DNA from: Streptomyces fildesensis
Lineage (GTDB): Bacteria; Actinomycetota; Actinomycetes; Streptomycetales; Streptomycetaceae
Reading direction: 5' to 3'
NCBI RefSeq assembly: GCF_016107395.1
Contig: NZ_JAAIKO010000046.1
Span: forward strand, 1-62,413
Length of the DNA: 62,413 nucleotides
The position numbers were made by a program, and so were the translations under genes. Below the pieces are notes generated by a model. That model did no database searches, had not been told where the DNA came from, and was given only the letters and a program-made list of their open reading frames with translations. This document shows positions 41,721 through 50,158 of the stretch, piece after piece. Numbering within the stretch: the stretch's first letter is position 1; every line of letters starts with the position of its first letter.

Positions 41721-42548
41721 CTAGCGCCCTTCCCAGCGGGGCGGGCGCTTCGCGGTGAACGCGGCGTGGAATTCGGCGTAGTCGGCGCTGGTCATGAGCA
41801 GTGCCTGGGCGGCGGCGTCCATTTCGACGGCGGCCGCCAGCGGCATGTCGAGCTCGGCGGTGAGCAGCGCCTTGGTCTGCTGGTAGGCGAGCGAGGGGCC
41901 GGCGGCCAGCCGTTCGGCCAGCGCGGCGGCCACGGCGTCGGCCTCTCCTTCGGCCGCCGTCTGGCTGACCAGCCCGATGCGCTCCGCCTCTTCGGCACCG
42001 ACCGTCTCGCCGAGCATCAGCAGCCGGGTGGCGTGGCCGAGCCCGACCATGCGGGGCAGGAGGTACGCGGCCCCCATGTCGGCCCCGGCGAGCCCGACCC
42101 GGGTGAAGAGGAACGCGAACCGGGCCGTCGGCTCGACGATCCGGAAGTCGGCGGCCAGGGCGAGCACGGCACCCGCGCCCGCCGCGATCCCGTGCACGGC
42201 GGCGATGACGGGGAACGGTGCCTCGCGGATCGCCCGCACGACCTGGCCCGTCATCCGGTTGAAGCCGAGCAGCTCGCCTGTGCCCATGCCGAGGGTGGCG
42301 CCGATGATCTCGTCCACGTCACCACCGGAGCAGAAACCGCGGCCCGCACCGGACAGCACCAGCACCCGGGTCTTCCCGTCGTGCGCCAGCTCGGCGAGCA
42401 GGTCCCGGAGGTCGGCATAGGAGCCGAAGGTGAGGGCGTTCAGCTTGTCGGGGCGGTCGAGGGTGACGGTGACGACGCCACCGGCGCGCTCCACCCGCAG
42501 GTGTTTCCACTGGCCGGTGGGGCTCGCTGAGCTCGGATAGGGACTCAA
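41721..42548 (-). CDS. Enoyl-CoA hydratase/isomerase
   Basis: This 275-residue crotonase-fold enzyme acts in ring-cleavage-product beta-oxidation. The oxyanion regions are TRVLVLSGAGRGFCSGGDVDEI near residue 60 and AVHGIAAGAGAVLALAADFRIVEPTARF. The usual second catalytic glutamate region is GAAYLLPRMVGLGHATRLL, where proline/glycine rather than two glutamates stand, so it may be a hydrolase-like or lyase-like variant. The TTG start is supported by GGAGG seven bases upstream. It is cotranscribed with the monooxygenase/reductase. Confidence 0.87.
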   Translation of the reverse strand: MSPYPSSASPTGQWKHLRVERAGGVVTVTLDRPDKLNALTFGSYADLRDLLAELAHDGKTRVLVLSGAGRGFCSGGDVDEIIGATLGMGTGELLGFNRMTGQVVRAIREAPFPVIAAVHGIAAGAGAVLALAADFRIVEPTARFAFLFTRVGLAGADMGAAYLLPRMVGLGHATRLLMLGETVGAEEAERIGLVSQTAAEGEADAVAAALAERLAAGPSLAYQQTKALLTAELDMPLAAAVEMDAAAQALLMTSADYAEFHAAFTAKRPPRWEGR

Positions 42549-42596
42549 GGCACGTCCTCCTTGGCGGGGGGAGGGGGTGCGGACGCCCGCAGAGCG

Positions 42597-42626
42597 AAGT
42601 TATCACTCATCTGTGACCGCCGTCAC
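42597..42626 (-). promoter_or_regulatory. Predicted promoter with TGAC-N4-GTCA operator before enoyl-CoA hydratase
   Basis: On the minus strand GTGACG (42626-42621), an 18-base spacer and TAACTT (42602-42597) give a weak promoter. TGAC-CGCC-GTCA (42614-42625) overlaps the -35 box exactly as at 34418-34429. Confidence 0.45.
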
Positions 42627-42737
42627 GAGTGCGAGATATCGGCGGCGGTGCCGCTGGATCCGCGCGGGCGCCCCGAGCGGGTGCCGCCGGGATCCGCGCG
42701 GGCGGCGGGGCGGACCACCGGGATCCGGGCCGCGCCG

Positions 42738-43736
42738 TCAGGCCAGCGTGGCCACCAGGATCGCCTTGATGGTGTGCATCCGGTTCTCCGCCTGGTCGAA
42801 CACGACGGAGTGCGCGGACTCGAAGACCTCGTCGGTGACTTCGAGCGAGGTCAGGCCGTGCCGCTCGTAGATCTCCTGGCCGATCTTCGTCCCGAGGTCG
42901 TGGAAGGCCGGCAGGCAGTGCAGGAACTTCACGTCGGCGTTGCCGGTGGCGCGGAGCACGTCCATGGTCACCGCGTACGGGCCGAGCAGTTCGATCCGCT
43001 CGTCCCAGACCTCCTTGGGCTCCCCCATCGACACCCACACATCGGTGTGGACGTAGTCCACGCCGCGCACGCCCTCAGCGACGTCCTCGGTGAGGGTGAC
43101 GCGCGCGCCGGTGGTCTCCGCCAGCCGGCGGGCCTCGGCGACCACCGAGTCCTGCGGCCACAGCTGCCGGGGCGCGACGATCCGGACGTCCATACCGAGC
43201 AGCGCGCCCGTGATGAGCAGCGAGTTGCCCATGTTGTAGCGGGCGTCGCCGAGGTAGGCGTAGGCGGTCTCGCCGAGCGGCTTGTCGGTGTGCTCGGACA
43301 TGGTGAGCACATCGGCGAGCATCTGGGTCGGGTGCCACTCGTCGGTGAGACCGTTCCAGACCGGCACACCCGCGTACTGCGCGAGTTCCTCGACGATCGC
43401 CTGTCCCGCGCCCCGGTACTCGATGCCGTCGAACATCCGCCCGAGCACCCGCGCGGTGTCCTTGGCCGACTCCTTGTGCCCGATCTGCGAGCCGGAGGGG
43501 TCGAGGTAGGTGGTGCTCGCGCCCTGGTCGGCGGCCGCGACCTCGAACGAACAGCGGGTCCTGGTCGAGGTCTTCTCGAAGACCAGCGCGATGTTCTTGC
43601 CGGCCAGCCGCCGGACCTCGGTCCCCGCCCGCTTGGCCGACTTCAGCTCGGCCGCCAGCTCCACCAGGTGGCGGAACTCCTCGGGGCTGAAGTCCAGCTC
43701 CTTGAGGAAATGACGACCCTTGAGGTCGATGGCCAT
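42738..43736 (-). CDS. argF: Ornithine carbamoyltransferase
   Basis: This 332-residue enzyme makes citrulline from ornithine and carbamoyl phosphate, or runs in reverse in arginine breakdown. The carbamoyl-phosphate loop is FEKTSTRTRCSFEVAA near residue 55 and the ornithine site is FLHCLPAFHD. HPTQMLADVLTM is also conserved. It is encoded 85 bases after arginine deiminase on the same strand. This suggests the catabolic (ArcB-like) role, though the sequence alone does not separate the two. Confidence 0.93.
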   Translation of the reverse strand: MAIDLKGRHFLKELDFSPEEFRHLVELAAELKSAKRAGTEVRRLAGKNIALVFEKTSTRTRCSFEVAAADQGASTTYLDPSGSQIGHKESAKDTARVLGRMFDGIEYRGAGQAIVEELAQYAGVPVWNGLTDEWHPTQMLADVLTMSEHTDKPLGETAYAYLGDARYNMGNSLLITGALLGMDVRIVAPRQLWPQDSVVAEARRLAETTGARVTLTEDVAEGVRGVDYVHTDVWVSMGEPKEVWDERIELLGPYAVTMDVLRATGNADVKFLHCLPAFHDLGTKIGQEIYERHGLTSLEVTDEVFESAHSVVFDQAENRMHTIKAILVATLA

Positions 43737-43777
43737 GGGGACTCCTAGGTAGCGGCAGAGGGGAGGACCTTGGAAGT

Positions 43778-43803
43778 CTATACGATCAATGACATGTTTA
43801 TAC
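43778..43803. promoter_or_regulatory. AT-rich possible operator between arcA and argF
   Basis: The sequence GTATAAACATGTCATTGATC (minus strand) and the flanking TATAC arms make an AT-rich patch unlike the surrounding DNA. It could be an ARG-box-like site or an internal promoter for argF. No consensus match is claimed. Confidence 0.3.
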
Positions 43804-43821
43804 AGATCTGCTTTTCCGTGC

Positions 43822-45045
43822 CTAGACCGCCTCGCGTTCGATGGGACAGCTCATACAGCGCGGGCCGCCGCGCCCCCGGCCCAGCTCGCTCCCCGGGATC
43901 TCGATCACCTCGATACCGCGCTTGCGCAGGAAGGTGTTGGTCGTGACGTTCCGCTCGTAGGCCACCACCACCCCCGGCTCGACGGCGAGCACGTTGCATC
44001 CGTCGTCCCACTGCTCGCGCTCCGCCGAGTGCACGTCCTGCGTCGCGGTCAGCACCTGGATGTCGTCCAGGCCCAGCGCCGCGGCGATCGCGCGGTTCAT
44101 GTGCTCGGCCGGATGATCGGTCACCTTCAGGTCCCGGTCCCCCGCTCCGGGCTCGATCGAGTACGAGCGCAGCATCCCCAGCCCGGCGTACTTGGTGAAG
44201 GTGTCGCCGTCCACCATGGTCATCACGGTGTCCAGATGCATGAAGGCCCGCTTCTTCGGCATGTCCAGCGCCACGATCGTGCGGGCGGAACCCGCCGCGA
44301 ACAGCCCCTGCGCGAGCATCTCCACCGCCTGCGGGGTGGTTCTCTCGCTCATCCCGATGAGCACCGCCCCATTGCCGATGACCAGGACGTCACCGCCCTC
44401 GATGGTCGACGGATATGCCGCCTGCCCCTCGGACCAGATGTGGAAGTCACCGCCGGCGAACAGCGGATGGTGCTGGTAGATCGCCTCGAAGTGCACGGTC
44501 TCGCGCTGCCGGGCCGGCCAGCGCATCGCGTTGATGCTGACCCCGTCGTAGACCCAGGCGGAGGTGTCCCGGGTGAAGATGTGGTTCGGCAGCGGGTTCA
44601 GCAGGAAGTCGTCCAGGCGCATGGCGTGGAAGAGCACCGAGATCGGCTCGGCGAACCGCTCGAGGAACTCCCGTTTGGTCATCCCGCCGACCAGCGCCTC
44701 GACCAGGTCGGGCACGGACAGCTCGTCGAACGACGCGCGCAGATGATCGGTGGCCAGCGGCCCGTACTGCTTCTCGTCGAAGACCCGGTCCAGCACCAGC
44801 GCCCGCGCCTCCGGCACCGCCAGCGCTTCCCGGAGCAGATCCCCGAAGAGATGGACCTCGACCCCGCGGTCGCGCAGCACATCCGCGAAGCCGTCGTGCT
44901 CCGCGCGCGCCCGGCGCACCCACAGCAGGTCGTCGAAGAGCAGCGCGTCCTTGTTGGACGGGGTGAGCCGCTTCAGTTCAAGGTCGGGTCGATGGAGGAT
45001 GACGCGGCGCAGCCGCCCGGCCTCGGAATCCACGTGAAAGCCCAT
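43822..45045 (-). CDS. arcA: Arginine deiminase
   Basis: This 407-residue enzyme hydrolyses arginine to citrulline and ammonia. The N-terminus is MGFHVDSEAGRLRRVILHRPDLELKRLTP. The substrate-binding region contains FTRDTSAWVYDG near residue 155, and the catalytic cysteine lies in RGGPRCMSCPIEREAV at the C-terminus. GGAAGGA precedes the ATG at 45045; the long upstream open frame is unrelated. Together with argF it forms two of the three arginine deiminase pathway steps; carbamate kinase is absent here. Confidence 0.93.
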   Translation of the reverse strand: MGFHVDSEAGRLRRVILHRPDLELKRLTPSNKDALLFDDLLWVRRARAEHDGFADVLRDRGVEVHLFGDLLREALAVPEARALVLDRVFDEKQYGPLATDHLRASFDELSVPDLVEALVGGMTKREFLERFAEPISVLFHAMRLDDFLLNPLPNHIFTRDTSAWVYDGVSINAMRWPARQRETVHFEAIYQHHPLFAGGDFHIWSEGQAAYPSTIEGGDVLVIGNGAVLIGMSERTTPQAVEMLAQGLFAAGSARTIVALDMPKKRAFMHLDTVMTMVDGDTFTKYAGLGMLRSYSIEPGAGDRDLKVTDHPAEHMNRAIAAALGLDDIQVLTATQDVHSAEREQWDDGCNVLAVEPGVVVAYERNVTTNTFLRKRGIEVIEIPGSELGRGRGGPRCMSCPIEREAV

Positions 45046-45145
45046 GGACACAGTCCTTCCCCTCTCACAGGCGCCTCGCACGCCCGGCGCACGCCCCGGT
45101 ACCGGATGGACGTGTGGGGCGGGATCCACGGTGGCAGGGCGGTAG

Positions 45146-45188
45146 CCCTGCCGGTGTCCGGCGAGCACCGGGCGCGTGCCCGGCAGGG
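45146..45188. terminator. Hairpin after mmuM
   Basis: A 9-bp stem (45146-45154 with 45180-45188) with possible inner pairing lies just after the methyltransferase stop and may separate it from arcA. Confidence 0.45.
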
Positions 45189-45190
45189 TG

Positions 45191-46081
45191 TCACACCTCG
45201 TGGCGCATCACCTCCGCCAGCGCGGCGATCTGCTCGGGCCCCACCCGGCAGCAGCCGCCGATCAGCCGGGCTCCCGCGGACCGCCAGTCGCGGACCCGGG
45301 AAGCCTCGAAGGTCACCTCGCCCTGCCACTTCCGGGCCTGGGCGTCCCACTCCTCGCCGCTGTTCGGATAAACCACGACGGGCTTGCCGGAGACCTCCGC
45401 GGCGAGTGCCACGGCGTGGTCGGCGTCCCGCGGGGCGCAGCAGTTGACGCCGACCGCCACCACATCGTCCCGCCCGGCGGCCAGTGCGAAGGCCGCTTCC
45501 AGCGGCTGCCCGGCGCGGGTCAGGTCGCCGTCGATGCTGTACGAGAGCCAGACCGGCACCCCGATCCCCTCGACCGCGCGCAGCAGTGCCTCCGCCTCGT
45601 CCGTGTCCGGCACCGTCTCCAGGGCGAACAGATCGGGCCCTGCCTCGGCCAGCGCCTCGATCCGCGGCCGGTGGAAGCGCTCCAGCTCCCGCACGCTCAG
45701 CCCGTACCGCCCCCGGTACTCGCTGCCGTCCGCCAGCATCGCCCCGTACGGGCCGACGGACGCCGCCACCAGCACGTCGGTACGGCCGCCCGCGGCGCTC
45801 CGCGCCAGCTCGACGCTGCGCCGCAGCAGCGCCGACGCCTCCTCCCGACCGGTCCCCCGGCGGGCGAAGCCCTCGTAGGTCGCCTGGTAGCTGGAGGTGA
45901 TGAGCACCCGCGCACCCGCCCGGACATAGGCCGCGTGCGCCGCCTCGATCTGCTCGGGCGCGTCGGCCAGCAGCCGGGCCGACCAGAGCGGGTCGGACAG
46001 ATCACAGCCCTGGGCGGCGAGTTGGTTGGACAGCCCGCCGTCCAGGACGAGCGGGGTGCCCAGGGTCAGGTCGGGCGGCAT
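45191..46081 (-). CDS. mmuM: Homocysteine S-methyltransferase
   Basis: This 296-residue zinc enzyme transfers methyl from S-methylmethionine (or SAM) to homocysteine. It starts TPLVLDGGLSNQLAAQGCDLSDPLWS. The zinc ligands are the cysteine in VVAVGVNCCAPRD and the pair in LIGGCCRVGPEQI near the end. GSNPxx-like and SYQATYEGFARRG are also typical. The ATG at 46081 is clear. A run of pentamer repeats lies between it and the next gene upstream. Confidence 0.92.
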   Translation of the reverse strand: MPPDLTLGTPLVLDGGLSNQLAAQGCDLSDPLWSARLLADAPEQIEAAHAAYVRAGARVLITSSYQATYEGFARRGTGREEASALLRRSVELARSAAGGRTDVLVAASVGPYGAMLADGSEYRGRYGLSVRELERFHRPRIEALAEAGPDLFALETVPDTDEAEALLRAVEGIGVPVWLSYSIDGDLTRAGQPLEAAFALAAGRDDVVAVGVNCCAPRDADHAVALAAEVSGKPVVVYPNSGEEWDAQARKWQGEVTFEASRVRDWRSAGARLIGGCCRVGPEQIAALAEVMRHEV

Positions 46082-46160
46082 GACGGTCGCTCCTTGCTTC
46101 GGCCCCGGATCGGGTGCACCGGAGGTTCGTTCAAAGGGTCAGATCAGGTCGGTTCAGTGC

Positions 46161-46205
46161 AGGTGAGGTGAGGTGAGTTCAGTTCGGTTCGGTTCGGTTC
46201 GGTTC
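46161..46205. repeat. Pentanucleotide tandem repeats over the LLM gene stop
   Basis: Three AGGTG units are followed by six (A/G)GTTC units. The last covers the first bases of the minus-strand stop codon at 46204-46206. Confidence 0.75.
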
Positions 46206-47127
46206 AGGTGAGTTGGGACTGGACCTCGGCGGAGATCAGTTCCAGATGGTCCAGATCGCCCAGGTCGAGGATCTGCAGATAGAAGCGGGTGGAGCCGGTC
46301 GCGGCGTACTGACCGATCTTGTCGATCACCTCGGCCGGGGACCCCGCCAGCCCGTTGGCCTTCAGCTCGTCGACCTCCCGGCCGATGGCCGCGGCACGGC
46401 GCGCGACCTCGGCGTCGTTCCTGCCGACGCAGGCGACCAGGGCGTTGGAGTACACCAGCTCGTCCTTCTTGCGCCCCTCCGCCTCGGCCGCCTCACGCAC
46501 CCGGCCGAACTGCCGCCTGCTGTCCTCGACGGAGGCGAACGGGATGTTGAACTCGTCCGCGTAACGGGCGGCGAGCGCCGGGGTCCGCTTGGCACCGTGC
46601 CCGCCGATCAGCACCGGGATCTTCGTCTGGACCGGCTTGGGCAGCGCGGGCGAGTCCTTGAGCTGGTAGTACGTCCCGTCGAAGTCGAAGGTCTCCCCGA
46701 CCGGCGTGGCCCACAGACCGGTCACGATCGCCAGCTGCTCCTCCAGCCGGCCGAACTTCTCCTTCGGGAACGGGATGCCGTACGCGGTGTGCTCCTTCTC
46801 GTACCAGCCGGCGCCCAGTCCGAGTTCGACACGCCCGCCCGACATCTGGTCCACCTGCGCGACCTGGATGGCGAGCACGCCCGGCAGCCGGAAGGTGCCG
46901 GCCGTCATCAGGGTGCCGAGCCGGATACGGCGGGTCTCGCGGGCCAGCCCGGCCAGGGTGATCCAGGCGTCTGTCGGGCCCGGCAGCCCGTCTCCGCCAC
47001 CCATGCTCACGTAGTGGTCGGAGCGGTAGAACGCATCGAATCCGAGGTCCTCGGTGGCCTTGGCAACCGTGAGGAGGGTGTCGTAGGTGGCCCCCTGCTG
47101 GGGCTCGGTGAAAATGCGAAGATCCAT
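46204..47127 (-). CDS. LLM-class flavin-dependent oxidoreductase (F420-dependent type)
   Basis: This 307-residue luciferase-like TIM-barrel enzyme contains MDLRIFTEPQQGATYDTLLTVAKATEDLGFDAFYRSDHY, a MSGGRVELGLGAGWYEKEHTAYGIPFP phosphate-binding segment and PVLIGGHGAKRTPALAARYADEFN. The sequence fits the F420-binding Rv2161c/LLM subgroup common in actinomycetes; the true substrate is unknown. The ATG at 47127 fits homology, with GGGAGG upstream but closely spaced; an ATG three codons earlier is possible. It is a single-gene unit. Confidence 0.88.
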   Translation of the reverse strand: MDLRIFTEPQQGATYDTLLTVAKATEDLGFDAFYRSDHYVSMGGGDGLPGPTDAWITLAGLARETRRIRLGTLMTAGTFRLPGVLAIQVAQVDQMSGGRVELGLGAGWYEKEHTAYGIPFPKEKFGRLEEQLAIVTGLWATPVGETFDFDGTYYQLKDSPALPKPVQTKIPVLIGGHGAKRTPALAARYADEFNIPFASVEDSRRQFGRVREAAEAEGRKKDELVYSNALVACVGRNDAEVARRAAAIGREVDELKANGLAGSPAEVIDKIGQYAATGSTRFYLQILDLGDLDHLELISAEVQSQLT

Positions 47128-47243
47128 GCCTCCCATCCTCCACGCCGGACCGCCCCGCACGTCAACCACGCGTCAAGACGTCGTCGATCTTGTGCACCGG
47201 TGGGTGTGTCCAGGGCCAACCGGACCCGTCTCCTGAGCCGCGG

Positions 47244-47294
47244 GCTTCACGAACCGAACGGCTTCACGAACCGAGCGGCCTCATGAACCGAGCG
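47244..47294. repeat. Three 17-bp direct repeats over the DUF6099 stop
   Basis: Units GCTTCACGAACCGAACG (47244-47260), the same with one change (47261-47277) and a third with three changes (47278-47294) lie end to end. The last contains the stop codon of the gene at 47281-47730. Confidence 0.75.
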
Positions 47295-47730
47295 CGCCGA
47301 GCAGCGCGCAGACCCGGTCCTTGGATTCCTCGGCGGCGTCCATGGCGTCGATGCACTGCCAGTACACCGCCTCCTCCTCCGCGGAGCAGGCCAGCCCCAC
47401 GAGGGCAGCGCCCAGCTCCGAGAGCAGGTCCCGCAGTTCCGTCAGCGCACGGGCCGGTTCCCGCACGCAGGTGAGTATCGACGCCCGGACGGTCTCCGGT
47501 CGGGCGCCCGGCAGCCCCGAGAGCCCGGCCGGTCCGCAGGCCCGGCCGCCACCCGGCTCGCACACAGTGAACCCGGCGGCCCGCAGCTCCGGCGGTCCGT
47601 GCAGGGCCAGATGGCCGCCCACCGCCTCCGCGAGTGCCTGCGCCTGCCACGCCTCCGTGATCAGGTCCTGAACCTGCCACGCCTGTTCGAGGGCGTGCCG
47701 GGTGGCCAGGATGAGCCGTACCGCGTCCAT
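47281..47730 (-). CDS. DUF6099-like hypothetical protein
   Basis: This 149-residue helical protein starts MDAVRLILATRHALEQAWQV and continues DLITEAWQAQALAEAVGGHLALHGPPELRA, a layout I recall in the Streptomyces-specific DUF6099 family. A cysteine/glycine-rich middle (CEPGGGRACG) is followed by helices ARALTELRDLLSELGAALVGLACSAEEEAVYWQCIDAMDAAEESKDRV. No function is known. It is flanked by the 17-bp repeats at its 3' end. Confidence 0.7.
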   Translation of the reverse strand: MDAVRLILATRHALEQAWQVQDLITEAWQAQALAEAVGGHLALHGPPELRAAGFTVCEPGGGRACGPAGLSGLPGARPETVRASILTCVREPARALTELRDLLSELGAALVGLACSAEEEAVYWQCIDAMDAAEESKDRVCALLGALGS

Positions 47731-47849
47731 GATGTACTCCCCCTGCCGCTGCGTGCTACCGACCTGTTACCCAGAGTGACGGTCGATGGCCGCGAGCGGA
47801 AGGGGGGTCCCCGCGCCTGTGGATTACTCGCCGGTTGTGGATATCCCGG

Positions 47850-48209
47850 TCACCCGGTCGGATGAAGCGTGCCCGGTCCCTCGTCCTCCGCCGGCATCGG
47901 GAAGCGCAGTTCATTGCGGTCGATCTTCGCCGAGAGCGCCTTCAGCACATCGATCTCCAGCACTTGGCAGAACTGCAGCAGATACGCCAGGACGTCCGCC
48001 ACCTCGTCCTCCACCCGGTGCGCGGTCCCGGCGTCCTCCATCACCCGGCCCGCCTCCTCCGGGGTCATCCACTGGAAGATCTCCAGCAGTTCGGACGCCT
48101 CGACGCTCAACGCCGCGGCCAGGTTCTTGGGTACGTGATATTGCTGCCAGCGCCTGGCCGCCGCGAAGGCGGTCAGACGGCGCTGCAGCGCCTGCAGATC
48201 CTCGCTCAT
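47850..48209 (-). CDS. MazG-like nucleotide pyrophosphohydrolase
   Basis: This 119-residue all-alpha NTP pyrophosphatase domain has a metal-binding pattern, ALSVEASELLEIFQWM, with the second acidic pair EDEVADVLAYLLQFC. This is the MazG/dUTPase-like EExxE...ExxD arrangement. It would remove non-canonical nucleotides. The ATG at 48209 lies 10 bases after the upstream AAA gene, so they form an operon. Confidence 0.88.
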   Translation of the reverse strand: MSEDLQALQRRLTAFAAARRWQQYHVPKNLAAALSVEASELLEIFQWMTPEEAGRVMEDAGTAHRVEDEVADVLAYLLQFCQVLEIDVLKALSAKIDRNELRFPMPAEDEGPGTLHPTG

Positions 48210-48219
48210 CCGCACAGGT

Positions 48220-49584
48220 CTACCGCATGGTCGGCGCCGAACGCGCGGGCACCCGCTCCCCGGCACCCTCCCCCGCTTCCGGCCCCGTCCCGGTTCCGGG
48301 CTCCTTGCGCGGCTCGGTTCCGGGATCCCCGACGGCCGCCCCCTCCGCCTCCGCCTCCGCCCCCGCCTGCTCCGGCCGCCGCGGGCGGACGAAGTCGATG
48401 ACCGACACCCCGCCCAACCCCTCGGCGACGGAGGCGTCGTGCACCGCGCCCAGCAGCCGGATATGGCCGCGGCCGGCCGCCATGCCCGCCAGAGCGAGCA
48501 GCTCACGGGTCTGCCGGCGGTCCATCCCCAGATCGAAGCCGTCGCTGAGCACGGTCAGCACCTGGGCGGCCGGGAGGAGTTCGGCGCTCGTGTCGACCGC
48601 CAGCACTCCCGGCCCGGTCAGCAGGACCAACGCGATGGCCAGGAAGCGCAGTTCCCCGTCGCCCAGCCGGTCCACCGGCACCAGCCCCAGCGGCCCGCGG
48701 TCCACCGCCGCGATCACGGACCGCAGTTCGGCCCCCGAATCGGCGCCGGCCGCCCGGGACCGCAGGACGGTCAGCCCGTCGACCGGCGGGCTGCAGACCT
48801 CCCGCATCGCCCGCACCAGCGCCGCGTGCCGTGTACGGCACTCGCCTTCGGTCCTGGCCAGGACCGCCGAGAGGTTCTCGCAGCCTCGGCGGAGCATCCC
48901 GTCCCCGGCGTCCACCGGCGCCCGCATCGTCTCCGGCCGCGGCTCCACCGGGAACACCCCGCGTAACGCCAGCACCAGTTGTTCCACCGCAGCCAGCACC
49001 AGCCGCTGGCCCTCGGTGCGGCCCGCGACGCGCAGCGGCAGCAGCGCCGTCGCCAGCAGATCGTCGGGGAGTGGCGCGCGGGTGACGGGCACCAGGCCCG
49101 CCGTGTGCCACGCCGCCTGGACGGTGCGCCGTTCCGGATCGCGCAGCGCGGTGGTCAGCAGCGTCTCCCCGCCGCCGGTCAACCGCTCGCCGACAATGCG
49201 CAGTTCGGGCTCGGCCTGCACGGCCACATCCAGCCGGACCGGTCCGACGGGTCCGGTGACCGTGCAGCCGATCCGGAATCCGCGCCGCCCTTCGGCGTCC
49301 GGCTGCGCACCCTGCGGCACGCAGGCCGCGGCCCCGCCCCGCACGCTTCCCGTCCCGTTCCCGGACCCGGACCCGTTCCCGGATCCGTCGAAAACCTCGC
49401 TCAGCGTCTCTCCGCCGGCCAGCCGCCCCAGCGCGGTCAGCGCCTCCAGGACGCTCGATTTCCCTGTCCCGCTGGCGCCGGCGAGCAGGGTGAGCGGACC
49501 CAGCGCGAAGCTCGCGCCCCGGTGCGACTTGAAGGCGGACAACCGCAGTTCGGTGACAGCGGGACGCTCACTCGTGAAGTTCAT
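48220..49584 (-). CDS. AAA/SMC-type ATPase
   Basis: This 454-residue ATPase has an N-terminal half-domain, ELRLSAFKSHRGASFALGPLTLLAGASGTGKSSVLEAL, with Walker A GASGTGKS. A C-terminal half has a signature-like DRLGDGELRFLAIALVLL followed by Walker B GVLAVDTSAELL. There is no long coiled coil, so it is not RecF or SMC but an OLD/AAA_15-21-like protein. The final 40 residues (EAEAEGAAVGDPGTEPRKEP) are acidic, low in complexity and probably disordered. Cotranscribed with the MazG-like gene; partner function is unknown. Confidence 0.8.
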   Translation of the reverse strand: MNFTSERPAVTELRLSAFKSHRGASFALGPLTLLAGASGTGKSSVLEALTALGRLAGGETLSEVFDGSGNGSGSGNGTGSVRGGAAACVPQGAQPDAEGRRGFRIGCTVTGPVGPVRLDVAVQAEPELRIVGERLTGGGETLLTTALRDPERRTVQAAWHTAGLVPVTRAPLPDDLLATALLPLRVAGRTEGQRLVLAAVEQLVLALRGVFPVEPRPETMRAPVDAGDGMLRRGCENLSAVLARTEGECRTRHAALVRAMREVCSPPVDGLTVLRSRAAGADSGAELRSVIAAVDRGPLGLVPVDRLGDGELRFLAIALVLLTGPGVLAVDTSAELLPAAQVLTVLSDGFDLGMDRRQTRELLALAGMAAGRGHIRLLGAVHDASVAEGLGGVSVIDFVRPRRPEQAGAEAEAEGAAVGDPGTEPRKEPGTGTGPEAGEGAGERVPARSAPTMR

Positions 49585-49673
49585 ATCCGCGAACGTAGCC
49601 AGCGCGACTCCTGCCGAACCGTTACGTCAGCCCCCACGTCCTCCGAACGGGCGAAGCCCGGCAGGATGACGGT

Positions 49674-50075
49674 ATGGAGATCAAGGATTCCGGCCCCGCA
49701 GCGGGCATCGATCTGACCTCGTTCGGCAGCCACGGCGTGCGCCACGTGAGCATCCACCGGAACGCCGGCCCCGGAACGCCATCCGGGCCCGCGTCACCCG
49801 TGGTCGCGGTGGCCCTCATGCACCTGGCCCCCGGCGGCCGCCTCGGCCGGCATCAGGCGACGATCCCGCAGGCGCTGACCGTGGTCGCGGGCGACGGCTG
49901 GGTGAGTGGCGCGGAAGGCAGAGCGGTTCCGATCACCGCAGGCCAGGCTGCCTGCTGGGCGGCCGGCGAGGACCACGAGACCTGGACCGACACCGGCCTC
50001 ACGGCCGTGGTCGTCGAAGCGGCCGAACCACACCCCACCGGCCTGCTCGGGCGCGCCCCGGTCACCGAAGCCTGA
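49674..50075 (+). CDS. Cupin-domain protein
   Basis: This 133-residue small beta-barrel has metal-site-like strands MHLAPGGRLGRHQATIPQALTVVAGDGWVSG and a second half AGQAACWAAGEDHETWTDTGLTAVVVEAAEP. The histidines in GRHQ and EDHETW fit the two cupin motifs in partly degenerate form. It could be an isomerase-like or regulatory cupin. The start is near CAGGATGACGGT. It is divergent from the AAA ATPase gene. Seven heptamer repeats begin at its stop. Confidence 0.8.
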   Translation: MEIKDSGPAAGIDLTSFGSHGVRHVSIHRNAGPGTPSGPASPVVAVALMHLAPGGRLGRHQATIPQALTVVAGDGWVSGAEGRAVPITAGQAACWAAGEDHETWTDTGLTAVVVEAAEPHPTGLLGRAPVTEA

Positions 50076-50122
50076 GGTTAGAGGTCAGACGTCAGAGGTC
50101 AGAGGTCAGAGGTCAGAGGTCA
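50074..50122. repeat. Seven 7-bp tandem repeats from the cupin stop codon
   Basis: Seven GAGGTCA-type units run from the last two bases of the cupin TGA toward the next gene. Two units carry single changes. Confidence 0.85.
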
Positions 50123-50158
50123 GAGGCATCGTCCGACCCCTGGTCTACGGTGGGCCGC

